Assembly: GCA_008638375.1 (NCBI GenBank)
Contig: CM018038.1
Coordinates: forward strand, 12,099,740-12,163,739
Direction of reading: 5' to 3'
DNA from: Nyssa sinensis
Taxonomy: Eukaryota; Streptophyta; Magnoliopsida; Cornales; Nyssaceae
DNA: 64,000 nucleotides
The number at the start of each line of letters is the position of its first letter. Within the stretch, counting starts at the first letter, position 1. Below, piece after piece: positions 23,491 through 32,592 of this stretch. The notes beneath the pieces were generated by a model. The model saw only the letters and a list, made by a program, of their open reading frames with translations, ran no database searches and was not told where the DNA came from. A program made the translations under genes and the position numbers.

Positions 23491-23654
23491 CTGTGGGATC
23501 CATACAGAGATGAGGTTAGGATTTCGGAAGAGTCGCGCGTATTTGGTGATTGTATAAGACATCGACCTACAATATTTGCACAATGAAACAAGGTTTTTTT
23601 TTTTTTTTTTTTTTTTTAAGTGACCAGACCCATGGGTCTATACATTAAATTTAA

Positions 23655-24034
23655 TGTACCAGGTTTGGAGACCTGTACAATGAATTGAGACCATGCCTAC
23701 AACTTTTGGCTTGTAGGAGCCCTTTTTAAATGTACCAGGTTTGGAGACCTGTACAATGAATTGAGATCATGCCTACAACTTTTGGCTTGTAGGAGCCCTT
23801 TTTAAATGTACCAGGTTTGGAGACCTGTACAATGAATTGAGATCATGCCTACAACTTTTGGCTTGTAGGAGCCTTGTTTAAATGTACCAAGTTTGGAGAC
23901 CTGTACAATGAATTGAGATCATGCCTACAACTTTTGGCTTGTAGGAGCCCTTTTTAAATGTACCAGGTTTGGGGACCTGTACAATGAATTGAGATCATGC
24001 CTACAACTTTTGGCTTGTAGGAGCCTTTGGAATT
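23655..24034. repeat. Five tandem copies of a 76-bp repeat
   Basis: TGTACCAGGTTTGG starts at 23655, 23731, 23807, 23883 and 23959, a constant 76-bp period. Each unit contains ACCTGTACAATGAATTGAGA and GGCTTGTAGGAGCC. Degenerate partial units continue to about 24095. The array lies next to the purine tract, where the related element at 59760-60060 has a different, shorter-period array. Confidence 0.95.
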
Positions 24035-24129
24035 GGGACCATACCTACAGCACTTATGCTTGTAGGGGCCTTTTGAATTGGGACCAGGTCTGGAGACCAC
24101 ACCTCGGTAGCGTTAGAAGGTTACTTCTG

Positions 24130-25250
24130 GAGGCGCAAGCTCTGGCAAATTATTTCTATGGTGAAACCAGCAAATTCAGCAATAGCTTGTCCAACACGGA
24201 AAGCACATCAATTGCTGCTTGTTTAATGGTCCTAGAGGATGATGTCATGAGGTTGATAACAGAAAAGTCAACCAAAGCTCTTCTTTCAATCAACATGCAG
24301 CGTCACCAACGTAGTTGTTTGTGCTGTAGCTCTGATTGAGTAAGGACATATAGAAAAAAGATAATATTGCTGATGACCCTCTGTGAAGTTGATGAACCAT
24401 AGTGGGTTCTGAGACCAGAAATGCTATTATCCATATCTCCGCTGGAGCACTTCATAAGTTATTCACAAATCTTGGACACCAATTTGCAGTGCCAACATTG
24501 GGTTGTGAGAGAGAAAATATAGAGAGCCCAATCACGTTTTGCTTTATTTGAAATGATCTTGTCGACTAATTCCAATAAATTCCGGATGTGACTCATCACT
24601 GTCTGTCTGCTCCCATATTCTACCATTGGTATGAATAAGCGAGGATTTGTGGGGAGAAAGTGATGAATGGTCTGTAGTAGGAGGTGGATCTAGTACCTGA
24701 AATAATCAGTTATAAATCCACAAAGTATAGAAACTATATTACCTATACCTGAAATAAATGGGGCACGGAATGCAGTGGTCCAATGAGTGGTATGTCCATA
24801 AGTGCTTTAACAGGTTTGCCCAATGGTTTTAAATGACGGATGCATCATAGCATCAAAAGAACAGCCTCAGTTTTCAGATTTAGTAAAGCATGCTGGGATT
24901 TTTAAACAATCATCAACAAGCTGGTAATTCTGATTGAGCCTCATACTTGAATTTAGTAGTGAAAGCACGTTGCCTCTGGTTAAAGTTGGAGAAGCAGCCT
25001 GAGTCATGAGATGCTTCCATAAGAATTAGCTCCAACAATAAAAATGTGTTTTGCTTGGTTGGTGGAGCAGATACTGGATGAATTACGGCAGAGGTGCCTG
25101 CTTTCAAATAGTTTTATCCTAGTGATGTTGCAGATTCAGGAGCACAGTTGTTGCCAACACAAAATCACAAGAGGCGCTTGGAATCTTTACAGAATCCCAT
25201 GTCCCATGAAGCTGTTAATGAAGGAGAAATGAGTAAGTTAAATGGAGATG
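24130..25250 (-). other. Exon-like segments of unidentified origin inside the element
   Basis: Minus-strand stretches look coding but are broken by stops: HPVSAPPTKQNTFLLL and FTTKFKYEAQSELPAC (about 24913-25060), KPVKALMDIPLIGPLHSVPH ending at a possible GT donor (about 24745-24820), and after a possible AG acceptor VLDPPPTTDHSSLSPHKSS with DSDESHPEFIGIS (about 24550-24705). They are probably another captured gene, perhaps with intron sequence retained. I do not recognise the family. Confidence 0.35.
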
Positions 25251-25294
25251 ACCATTTATTACATGGTTCGTAAAGCAGTTGAGCCTGACTGAGG

Positions 25295-25645
25295 CTAATT
25301 CCAACTGACTTTAGCCATCTCAAACCACCACTGAGTTCTTAGAGGTTTTTTTTTTTTTTTTAAACGAATTCCCAGGGAGCAGGAGGAACTAAACCGATTG
25401 TCAAATGGGAATTTGGCTTCTGAGATGAAGCCATAAATCGTATCTACAAAACTGTACACTCTTGATTGCCTCCTTTGTACAGTAATTTGATCATGCACCC
25501 CTGGTTTAATGGGATCAAGTGCAGGCCGTGATATTTCAAAATCCTTCATCTTCACTAATAGATAGATACCTGTGTAGATTATTTTCGTCTGGAGGGATCC
25601 CCCACCTCTGGAGGAGTCAGCTATATATATTTTTTTTTTAACCAA
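25295..25645 (-). other. Unidentified open frame inside the element
   Basis: A 116-codon minus-strand frame containing MKDFEISRPALDPIKPGVHD and RVYSFVDTIYGFISEAKFPF. The composition resembles real protein more than low-complexity DNA. No family recognised. It may be one more captured exon. Confidence 0.3.
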
Positions 25646-25656
25646 CTCTGGAGGGG

Positions 25657-25830
25657 TCAGCTCTTGAGGTACCAGATCTGGATGGGTCAGAGGTATCAGC
25701 TCTGGACGGGTTCAGCTATTGAGGTGCCAGATCTGGATGGGTCAGAGGTACCAGCTCTGTACGGGTTCAGCTCTTGAGGTGCCAGATCTGGATGGGTCAG
25801 AGGTACCAGCTCTGGACGGGTTCAGCTCTT
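25657..25830. repeat. Three tandem copies of a 55-bp repeat
   Basis: TCAGCTCTTGAGGT or TCAGCTATTGAGGT starts at 25657, 25712 and 25767, with a fourth partial unit at 25822. Units contain AGATCTGGATGGGTCAGAGG. The CTCTGGAGG-like wording resembles the LTR minisatellite. Confidence 0.85.
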
Positions 25831-26019
25831 TTTGAACTAGCTCTGGAGGCTCATGAGTAGCAGTGTAACATAACAGCTGTAATGTAATCAGCCCCTGTCC
25901 ACGATTTAGGCTTTTCACGACATATGCCCTTCGAATCAAACACAACAACCAACACGAACTGCACCATGTGTACAGAATCAACAATGCCAAAAAGGCACAT
26001 ATTCTATTAATCCAAGAGC

Positions 26020-26216
26020 GTAGCACACTGCCTTATCCGAACTCCTCTTCCCTTCTTGTTAGCATTAGATTGCTGGTTTTGAATGGTTTCAGCCAGCATA
26101 TCTTAGCAACCTGAAGCAGGCTCACTCTGCAAATTGAGGTATTGAAGTAGCTATCTCTCAAGATGGGAATTATTGCAAGAGTTCAGATTTAGATCAGTGA
26201 GTTCTGGGCAGCTTAA
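26020..26216 (-). pseudogene. Possible LRR protein fragment (captured)
   Basis: One minus frame reads CPELTDLNLNSCNN and continues to ASGC, DMLAETIQNQQSNANKK. This has the C-P-x-L-x-x-L-x-L-x-x-C spacing of cysteine-containing leucine-rich repeats, as in plant F-box/LRR proteins. Short, with an in-frame stop. The assignment is tentative. Confidence 0.35.
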
Positions 26217-26479
26217 ATACAAAGCGTCTGAAATCCCCATTTAACAAAAAACGCAGCGCGGACTGCACATGAGTGCATCCGGCGGTCATGGCGGCCTTGA
26301 TCTCTCACGCCGCCTCCTTTATCAGGTCAGCAGAAAGCACGGCATCTGCCATCTCTATGCCGGAGTCGGGGTCGAGCTCGTCCTCGGACCTGCGTCGGAG
26401 TCTCCGAACTCGTCTCACTCAGAGGAGTTATTGGCGGTGGTGGTGTTACCGTCACCGAGAAAAAGAAGAAGAAACTCGC

Positions 26480-26840
26480 ACTTCATGTCCTGCCATGATA
26501 TGTTGGGCTGCACCAAATCTCGTCATCCATTTCTGATAATCACTAGTGTTTATGACAGCTGCAGGAGTTAAGTGAATTATACAGTTCACGGTCTTGCAAC
26601 TATCCACCAGGTTGCCATGCATATCTGCATAATAACTGCTAAGAGACTGTACAGACAACAATTCTTGCAGATGAGATGGTGTTGGGCAGTCAACAAGGAG
26701 CACTATAGGACCAGGAACAGAAGGACCCAGTACATCACTTGGATGAACCATGATATTTTGACTAGCTGACGTCACCGAACTCCCAAGTTGCAGTTCACGA
26801 TACTTTGGCCCAGGTTTCAATCCAAGAGCCACAGCTTTTT
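26480..26840 (-). pseudogene. tRNase Z (RNase Z, long form) fragment, captured
   Basis: A continuous minus frame of about 115 codons includes LGLKPGPKYRELQLG, IMVHPSDVLGPSVPGPIVLL, VDCPTPSHLQELLS, KTVNCIIHLTPAAV, YQKWMTRFGAAQHIMAGHE. This is the linker region between the two metallo-beta-lactamase halves of plant long-form tRNase Z, the endonuclease that trims the 3' trailer of precursor tRNA. Only this internal segment is present, with none of the zinc-binding HXHXDH motif, so it cannot be an enzyme. It ends at GHE where the sequence departs from the family, consistent with an exon edge. Sense to the element. Confidence 0.85.
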
Positions 26841-27047
26841 TTTTATTTATTTACTTGCATCAGATTTCATGGAGGCATCGGCCTGAGCAATCGTCCTAGC
26901 AGAACGATCTAGTGCTTGGTCGGTTGTAGATATTGCTGACAATGAAATATGGATGGCCACAATTCTCATGCTAAGCCCTTCTATAGATCTGTACGGATCA
27001 GCACCATAAAAGTCACCGCTTCTGAAAGAACAAAAATCACAGGGTGC

Positions 27048-27166
27048 TTCTTGTACAGGATCCGGTAACCACACTCTCAGCATTGAATCACATCACTAGG
27101 CTTCAGTGTGTTTTCCTGCTTGCAATCTCCACATACGTAACTCACTGGTTCTGGTTGAGGCTCCAT
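27048..27166 (-). pseudogene. NRPB12: RNA polymerase subunit RPABC4/NRPB12 fragment, captured
   Basis: Starting from an ATG at 27166-27164, the minus strand reads MEPQPEPVSYVCGDCKQEN, TLKPSDVIQC, then a TGA stop (27077-27079), then ECGYRILYKK. This is the N-terminal three quarters of the about 51-residue zinc-ribbon subunit shared by nuclear RNA polymerases, with both CxxC pairs recognisable (CGDC, and C-stop-EC where the family has CREC). The TGA replaces the conserved Arg codon, consistent with a single C-to-T change from CGA. The Arg-rich C-terminus after KK is absent. Not functional as it stands. Confidence 0.85.
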
Positions 27167-27334
27167 TAACGGTTAACAAAAATTAGAACCAGAGGTCTCT
27201 ATATAAACAAAGCAGAGATTGAACAAAAATCTCAAAGTAGCAAGACCCAACGGCCAGTTTTTCACTTTGGAGTAGAGAAGCATACGGCTAGCCCAACATG
27301 TGTCCTTGTCCCCGAATTTTTATTTTTGTTCGTT

Positions 27335-27415
27335 GGGGTTGCTGGTCCTCACACGGATCCAATGGGGATGAGCCAGTTTTGTTTCACCTTCCGGGCAGTT
27401 TCTTCTTAGTAAAAC
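27335..27415 (-). pseudogene. Second, more decayed RPL39-like fragment
   Basis: The minus strand gives TKKKLP in one frame and AHPHWIRVRTSNPNE after a shift, matching KKKLAKK and [13 protein letters not shown] of ribosomal protein L39. It is also similar at DNA level to the clearer copy at 28647-28750. Confidence 0.55.
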
Positions 27416-27633
27416 ATAACCCAAATGTGTAAAAAAAGAGTGAGTCTGAACCAAAACTCATTTTCCACACTTCAAGCCAATAACACGGATAGACACATTA
27501 TGTCAAAACTTGGTGGGGAGCCTTCTTGTCAATATTGTAGATAGTGTTACCACAAAGGGAGCTAATATAAGCTGGTTGTCTGGAAATTGGACTCTGAATC
27601 CAGTGAACAAGCTCTTGCTAGCTTGCACTTTAA

Positions 27634-28053
27634 AATAAAGAGAAGAACCAGCTGAAGAAGCTTTGCAAAATCCTCTCATTATTGGGGTTTTCTATATTGT
27701 TCAATTGGTCTGCACCAAAAGCTGTAGAACAAGGTTTAACACAACCTGTACCTTGTGATCAGTTCAACAATAATTGCAACTTCCCGACAGCACCCCAACG
27801 GGCTGTGTTGTTCTCTTCCTTTGGGTAGGTTTCAATTGGGGAATCATAGTAGTTAATCAGAGAAGTGTCATTCCAAGAAGGTTAGAGATGGACCCACGAG
27901 CAATGACCCGAAAGCGACCTTCTCAAATGTCTCTTTGATTATGATAAAGGGCTTGGTTCTGAGACCACCCTTTTTGAGATCGTGATGGAGGAATTTCTTT
28001 TCACCTGAATGAATATCCGTCTTCTTTATTTCCCTTTCCTGATCCATCATCAC
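27634..28053 (-). pseudogene. NRT1/PTR-family (NPF) transporter fragments, captured
   Basis: Two parts in order on the minus strand. 28053-27885: MDQEREIKKTDIHSGEKK followed by LKKGGLRTKPFIIIKETFEK, the cytosolic N-terminus and start of the first helix of NPF proteins. 27756-27634: GTGCVKPCSTAFGADQLNN then IENPNNERILQSFFSWF, the conserved 'G.GG(I/V)(R/K)PC..AFGADQ' block after the fourth helix. NPF proteins are proton-coupled plasma-membrane or vacuolar carriers of nitrate, peptides and hormones. Most of the roughly 600-residue protein is missing between and after these parts, so only fragments survive. Confidence 0.8.
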
Positions 28054-28139
28054 ACCTCTCTAATTCAGAAGAATATATAAGAAGGAAAAATATTCGAGTA
28101 AATATTTGGGAAAGCTGAGACTATATTTTAATTGACAGA

Positions 28140-28335
28140 AGTGTCTCTCTGTAGTCTGGTGCGATCGCTCGATAACCGGCGTTGGCTATGACAATCCTCT
28201 GATGCTGCCATGTGTACCACATATCTGGCAAGCTGTGTAGGAAAACCGCAACCAAAGGACCAGTTCTGATTTCAGCTATATGAAGCTTCAGTCCATTCGC
28301 TGCTATGTACTTGTGTTGTTGTATTTGATCCGTTG
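28140..28335 (-). pseudogene. Epoxide hydrolase (alpha/beta-hydrolase) first-exon fragment, captured
   Basis: The minus frame DQIQQHKYIAANGLKLHIAE, then GPLVAVFLHSLPDMWYTW, then ANAGYRAIAPDYR is the N-terminus of plant soluble epoxide hydrolases (oxyanion-hole HG.P motif here altered to HSLP). Where the family starts with Met, this copy has ACG (28330-28332). The nucleophile elbow, cap and catalytic Asp/His parts are absent. Reading ends after DYRE, close to a typical exon boundary. Confidence 0.83.
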
Positions 28336-28646
28336 AAATTCAGAGAAACAGAGAGAGAGTGAGTGCGAAATGTGTAGAGAGATAAGCTATTTAGAAAAAG
28401 AGGGCAAACTTGAACTGCCTGCTGCGCTTTTATCTTCATACGGACTTGAAGCCAATGTTTAAATCTGATTCAACCACTAGAAAGAAAAAACAAGAAAAAG
28501 GACAATTGCTTTTCACATATAATAGTAATTTTATATTCTCACTACAAGACCAAGAGCTGAGTACTGTTCCTGGATATTTTGACTTTTCTGACTGAAAATC
28601 ACGTTTCTCTTTCTTCTTCTTTTTTTTTTAGGTTGCAAGAAGCCAT

Positions 28647-28750
28647 GGTGATTTTGATGGTGTTGTCGGTCCTCATACGGATACAGTGAGGTATAGGCCC
28701 GTTTTGCCTCCTCTTCTTGGTCAGTTTCTTCTTGATGTTCTTCTTGGCAT
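28647..28750 (-). pseudogene. RPL39: 60S ribosomal protein L39 fragment, captured
   Basis: The minus frame [20 protein letters not shown] continues with [11 protein letters not shown], matching the core of the about 51-residue eL39 protein (IKKKLAKK.RQNRPIPHWIR.RTDNTIR). The C-terminal basic tail is missing. eL39 lines the ribosome exit tunnel; this copy could not replace it. Confidence 0.82.
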
Positions 28751-28849
28751 AAAAAGCCAGGTATAGTACGAATAGAACCAAAACAGCGTTGCACCAGAAG
28801 AACCATAAAAATTATAGCCACTACACATGGAAGCATATCAGGCTTCTTG

Positions 28850-29755
28850 AAGTGGGAGCCGAATAATCAGCAAAGTTGTGATCCAGACAATTGCGATCAG
28901 TAGCAACCATAGCAACCAAAGTTGTCATCCAAGAAACTTACAAATTCTTGCAGTCTCTCTCATAGATCTTACCGTCGCAACTAACAGCACGATCACGATC
29001 CCCCTCTTTGGTCCTCTTACGAGTGCCAAAATCCATGGCACTGAATGGTAAAAGTGAAATGCATCTGTAATGAGCTGCATGAGAACAAGCAGTTAGGTTT
29101 ATTGTATATACAAGTTCTGCCCAGGATGAATAAATTAATTGGACCTAGCAAGTGCTTGACAGCAAGAGAATAGAAAAGTTTCTTGGACGTTTCTTAAATC
29201 CAAAAGCAGCTGCTCAAGGAGCTGGATTGCGTGTATATGAAACACCCAATTTGTACATCACGGGATGTCGAGCAAAATTGAGCAAAAGAGGGAAACAGCA
29301 TAGATCCAGCCGATTCTCTGACTGCTATTTTCAAGTGCTTCAAGCGCAAATAAGGTAATCGCCAGATTATTTAGCAAAACTCCATTGTACAGGGCTTCCA
29401 GAGATTTTCAGAATGAAACCCCTTTTGATAGGACCGTCTGAGAGAATCTCAAGTTGGTCAGATTTCATTATTTGGTAATCTTTGCCTTGCCTTCAGGATG
29501 GAAGCAGGGATCTAGCGATATATCATGTAGATATTGTAGAGAAAGCCAATATGGAGATCTATCGAATGTTAGTGAGAGAGAGAGAGAGAGAATTTCATCT
29601 CGATTCAGATGCAGAACCCTGCAGAAGAAAACGTGATGGGATTTCTCTACAATAATATTCAAGGGTTAGAATCTTGTTTAACATCAAGAACTTAAATAAT
29701 CATCAGTAAGCAATATATATAAACATTTAGGAAACGAAGCAGATTTGACTGTCGT
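28850..29755 (-). other. 5' interior of the element without recognised content
   Basis: Between the L39-like fragment and the primer binding site. The minus strand contains a short exon-like start MDFGTRKRTKEGDRDRA (about 28985-29037), which I could not place with confidence, and a (GA)n run at about 29572-29594. No gag frame follows the primer site, unlike the related elements. Confidence 0.4.
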
Positions 29756-29773
29756 TTCCCACAGACGGCGCCA
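29756..29773 (-). promoter_or_regulatory. Primer binding site of gene-capturing element
   Basis: The minus strand reads TGGCGCCGTCTGTGGGAA, three bases from the 5' LTR. Identical to the site at 2232-2249. Confidence 0.85.
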
Positions 29774-29776
29774 AGC

Positions 29777-30557
29777 TGATGCTGCATTTTTCTGACTTGC
29801 CGGAGATCCGTTCCTCGTCGCTATGAACTCTGAAAAAAGAGAGTTAGAGGGCCGCCGGGATGGCTCCGGCGGTAGCCACTCCGATGAGGAAGTTAGTCCA
29901 TGGTCAGAGTTTTTATGGAAAAAAATTCTATGTCCAAGAATATCTCTCCTTTATGTGTACCTTGAAGGTGATATTTATAAGCTGATGAACTCTTTCATTA
30001 GCTGTCATCAGGCGGTGGCCATTTCATGATGTCCATCTACGTCATTGTTTCCACTTGTTGTGCCGCTTTGCAGGGCTAAGGTTCACTGTGTGTCAGACGG
30101 TGACAGTTTCCATATTGCGTCATGCTTCCTTGTTTCGAGGTCGGAAGTCTATGAGAAGCGGTGACCAGTTCGGAACCCCTTCTTACAGATCTTTTATTGT
30201 CCTTACTACGAGGTCTGTAGTGCACACCTCGGGAGGCCTACATCTGATGGCTTACCTCGGGAGGCCTACATCTGAAGGATTACCTCGGGAGGGCTACCTC
30301 TGAAGGCTTACCTCGGGAGGCATACCTCTGCAGGCTTAGCTCTGGAGGCCTACCTCTGAAGTCTTAGCTCTGCCATCTTTGCTAGCTATGCTAGCTCTGG
30401 AGGCTTGGCTCTGCCATCTCTGGAAGCACGTCTTTGCCACCTCGGGAGGCATGTTTTTGCCACCTCTGGAGGCGCTGGCTCTAGTGAGCTCTGACGAGCT
30501 CTGGATGCTCAGTACACGTGTCGTCCCCATAATGGTGGGGTATTTTTTGGCATATCA
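29777..30557 (-). repeat. 5' LTR of the gene-capturing element (781 bp)
   Basis: Partner of 22687-23467, offset by exactly 7,090 bp throughout. Carries a minus-strand TATA box (TATAAATA) at 29972-29979 and the 28-bp repeat array at 30226-30365. Confidence 0.93.
29972..29979 (-). promoter_or_regulatory. TATA box in 5' LTR
   Basis: TATAAATA on the minus strand. The same box at the same relative place occurs in the LTRs at 2446-2453 and 59178-59185, supporting a real U3 promoter and the minus orientation of all three elements. Confidence 0.65.
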
Positions 30558-30562
30558 GTTAA
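30558..30562. repeat. Target-site duplication GTTAA (right)
   Basis: Exact copy of 22682-22686. Confidence 0.93.
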
Positions 30563-31334
30563 GATAATCAAAATTTAAAATCATTTTTATGAGAGAGGTG
30601 ACCGCATTCACGTGCAAACAGGTTCCATTGCACGAACCTTAATAAGTTAATAATAATGGACTGAGTCTCTCCTGTATGTTTGAAGAAGAATGAAAAAAGT
30701 TAGAAAAAATATTAAAAATTTTCTAAAATAAAATTTTTAATCTAAAAGGTCTGTGATATATTTTTTCTATCTAAAAAATATAAAATAAAATAAAAATTAA
30801 TACAAAAAAGTATAATACTGTTAAAAAATATTACTAATTGGACTAAACTAACATTCAAGATATATATTAAGAAAAAAATACAAAAAAAAAAAACTTCTTC
30901 AATCCAAAAAAAATCATAACATTTTAAGAAGTAAAAACTTATTTTTTATGCCTTCTAGATAAATAAAAAATGTTATGTTTTTTTTTTAGGGGGTTTTAGA
31001 ATTTATTTTATCAACTATTCAATATTTTTAAAATGCATTTTAAAGATTATTTTAGTCTAATCAATAATATTTTTTAATGATGTTTAAGATTTAAGTTTAT
31101 AATTTGAATTTTTTGTAGTAAAATTTTATTCTTTAAATCTTTTAAATACAAAAAATTTATCACGAATTTTATGGGTTAAAAAACTTATTTTAGAGACTTT
31201 TTTATATTTTTTCCAAAATATTATGAGAGATGGACCTAGCCAAAATTTTGCATTTGACTACTCTGAGTGTTTTAGTATTACATTAAATAAGAACTCCTTT
31301 TTCTTATAAATAGAAGTTTACTCTGAGTGGTTAC
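30563..31334. other. AT-rich intergenic DNA
   Basis: Very AT-rich, no gene seen. Confidence 0.5.
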
Positions 31335-31652
31335 TCGGAGATGTAGTTGAGTGGTAAAAACGTTGAAAATAAAATAACGTTTCGAATTCAAGTTTCATCT
31401 GTGCCAATCGTTGACAGCTAGAGCTTAAAATGTGAGCCTAGTTATCATAGAAAGTAAAACTTAATCTAATGTGCGTAAGATGGTCCAAGAAACGACTTAA
31501 TCGCTGGTCCAAAATACTTTAATCTAATGCGCATAAGTTGACTTAGGAGAAGACTTAATTGCTGGGCCAAAATACTTTAGTATAGTGCGCGTAAGTTAGT
31601 CCAGTAAAAAATTTAATCTAATACACGTAAGCTGATCCAAAATACTCCTTAC
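31335..31652 (+). mobile_element. tRNA-derived SINE with reiterated tail
   Basis: GATGTAGTTGAGTGGTAAAA near 31340 resembles a Pol III A box and TTTCGAATTCAAG near 31380 a B box. Downstream comes GCTAGAGCTTAAAATGTGAG, then a roughly 66-bp tail unit containing TAATCTAATGTGCGTAAG repeated about three to four times with divergence. This is the layout of plant tRNA-derived SINEs whose 3' part ends in a GTGCGCGTAAGC-like motif. Exact ends and target duplication not resolved. Confidence 0.5.
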
Positions 31653-32117
31653 TGATTCATAAAAATAAAAAAATAAAAATTTACTCCGTGTGTTTTTACT
31701 ATACAAAAAAAAAATTGTTTTGTGCAAAAATCTTGGCACAAAAAAAATATATGTGAAAACGACATGTTGGTTCTTTATTTTAAACGGAAACAATTCAATT
31801 AATTTACATTATTGTATATAGAATTTTCAAATATAATTTATTTTTGCTTGATCCAATGTACAAATTTGTGACTTGGATGGTTCAAAACTAATATAGTCCA
31901 GGAAGGAGAAACTAATATATATATAATTATTTTGGTCAAATATATATTGACAATCTCGTGCCTACTGAAGGAATCTCATTTCAAAAGCTGTGAAAGGAAT
32001 ATCCAATCAGTGCATAATTGTCGTTGATTTATATTAAAGAAAATGAAATATAAAAAATGGGAAAACTTCTGCGTTCTGCGATTTGATTCTAAATGCAGAA
32101 GGCAAAATAGTGGATAT

Positions 32118-32202
32118 TGGGGTGAGAGAGGCTCGAACTCTCGACCTCAGGATAACTCAGAAGCTATGAGACCTACGCGCTAGCCAACTGCGCCACCACC
32201 CC
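32118..32202 (-). tRNA. tRNA-Met(CAT): tRNA-Met(CAT), elongator, with intron
   Basis: An 85-bp gene. The minus strand begins GGGGTGGTGGCGCAGTTGGC (acceptor stem and D-arm) and ends CTCTCTCACCCCA. The acceptor strand GGGGTGG pairs with TCACCCC, leaving A as discriminator. Anticodon CAT is at 32166-32168, followed by an intron of roughly 12 nt at the usual place 3' of the anticodon, as in plant elongator tRNA-Met. The T arm has GAGAGTTCGAGCCTCTC. A T run follows on the minus strand (32104-32107) as Pol III terminator. CCA is not encoded. Confidence 0.96.
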
Positions 32203-32329
32203 AAGTGATTTTAAGGATTAGAGTCTATGTATAGATTGTAGACCACATATAATTTCCAAAATCCAATTCCCCTCGTCACCAGAAAAAAGAGAGTTGAAAA
32301 ATCATCGCCGCCTGGATGGTTGTTATAGG

Positions 32330-32561
32330 CGGTAAACGGATTAGATTCGGACCGGATCAAAGTCGATCCGAATTTGATTCGTTTAATAAAAAATTCGATT
32401 TGATCCGATTTGTTAATCCGACGAATCAGGCAAATGTTAATCCGTATCCAAATCTGTTAAAAACCAGATATCCGATCAGTTAATATGATCCGATCTGTTT
32501 AAAATTATAATATATATATATATATTAAAATTAATATATTATATATAAATATATATTATAG

Positions 32562-32592
<31 letters not shown>

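Larger units (their letters stand above)
22687..30557 (-). mobile_element. Complete non-autonomous LTR retrotransposon carrying host gene fragments
   Basis: A 7,871-bp element bounded by two 781-bp LTRs and a perfect GTTAA duplication. The primer binding site lies inside the right LTR and a purine tract inside the left one, so transcription runs on the minus strand. No gag, protease, RT or integrase frame is present. Instead the 6.3-kb interior holds recognisable pieces of at least five unrelated host genes, all sense with respect to the element, plus two internal tandem-repeat arrays. Terminal sequence (TGATGCTGCA...ATCA), primer site and purine tract region are shared with the gag-bearing elements at 1-2769 and 58987-64000, its probable protein donors. 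In LARD-like fashion it must be mobilised in trans. It appears very young (no LTR difference seen). Confidence 0.93.

Noticed and set aside
23655..24095. CRISPR-like regular spacing of repeats
   Set aside because: Units are contiguous 76-bp tandem repeats without unique spacers, in a plant retrotransposon.
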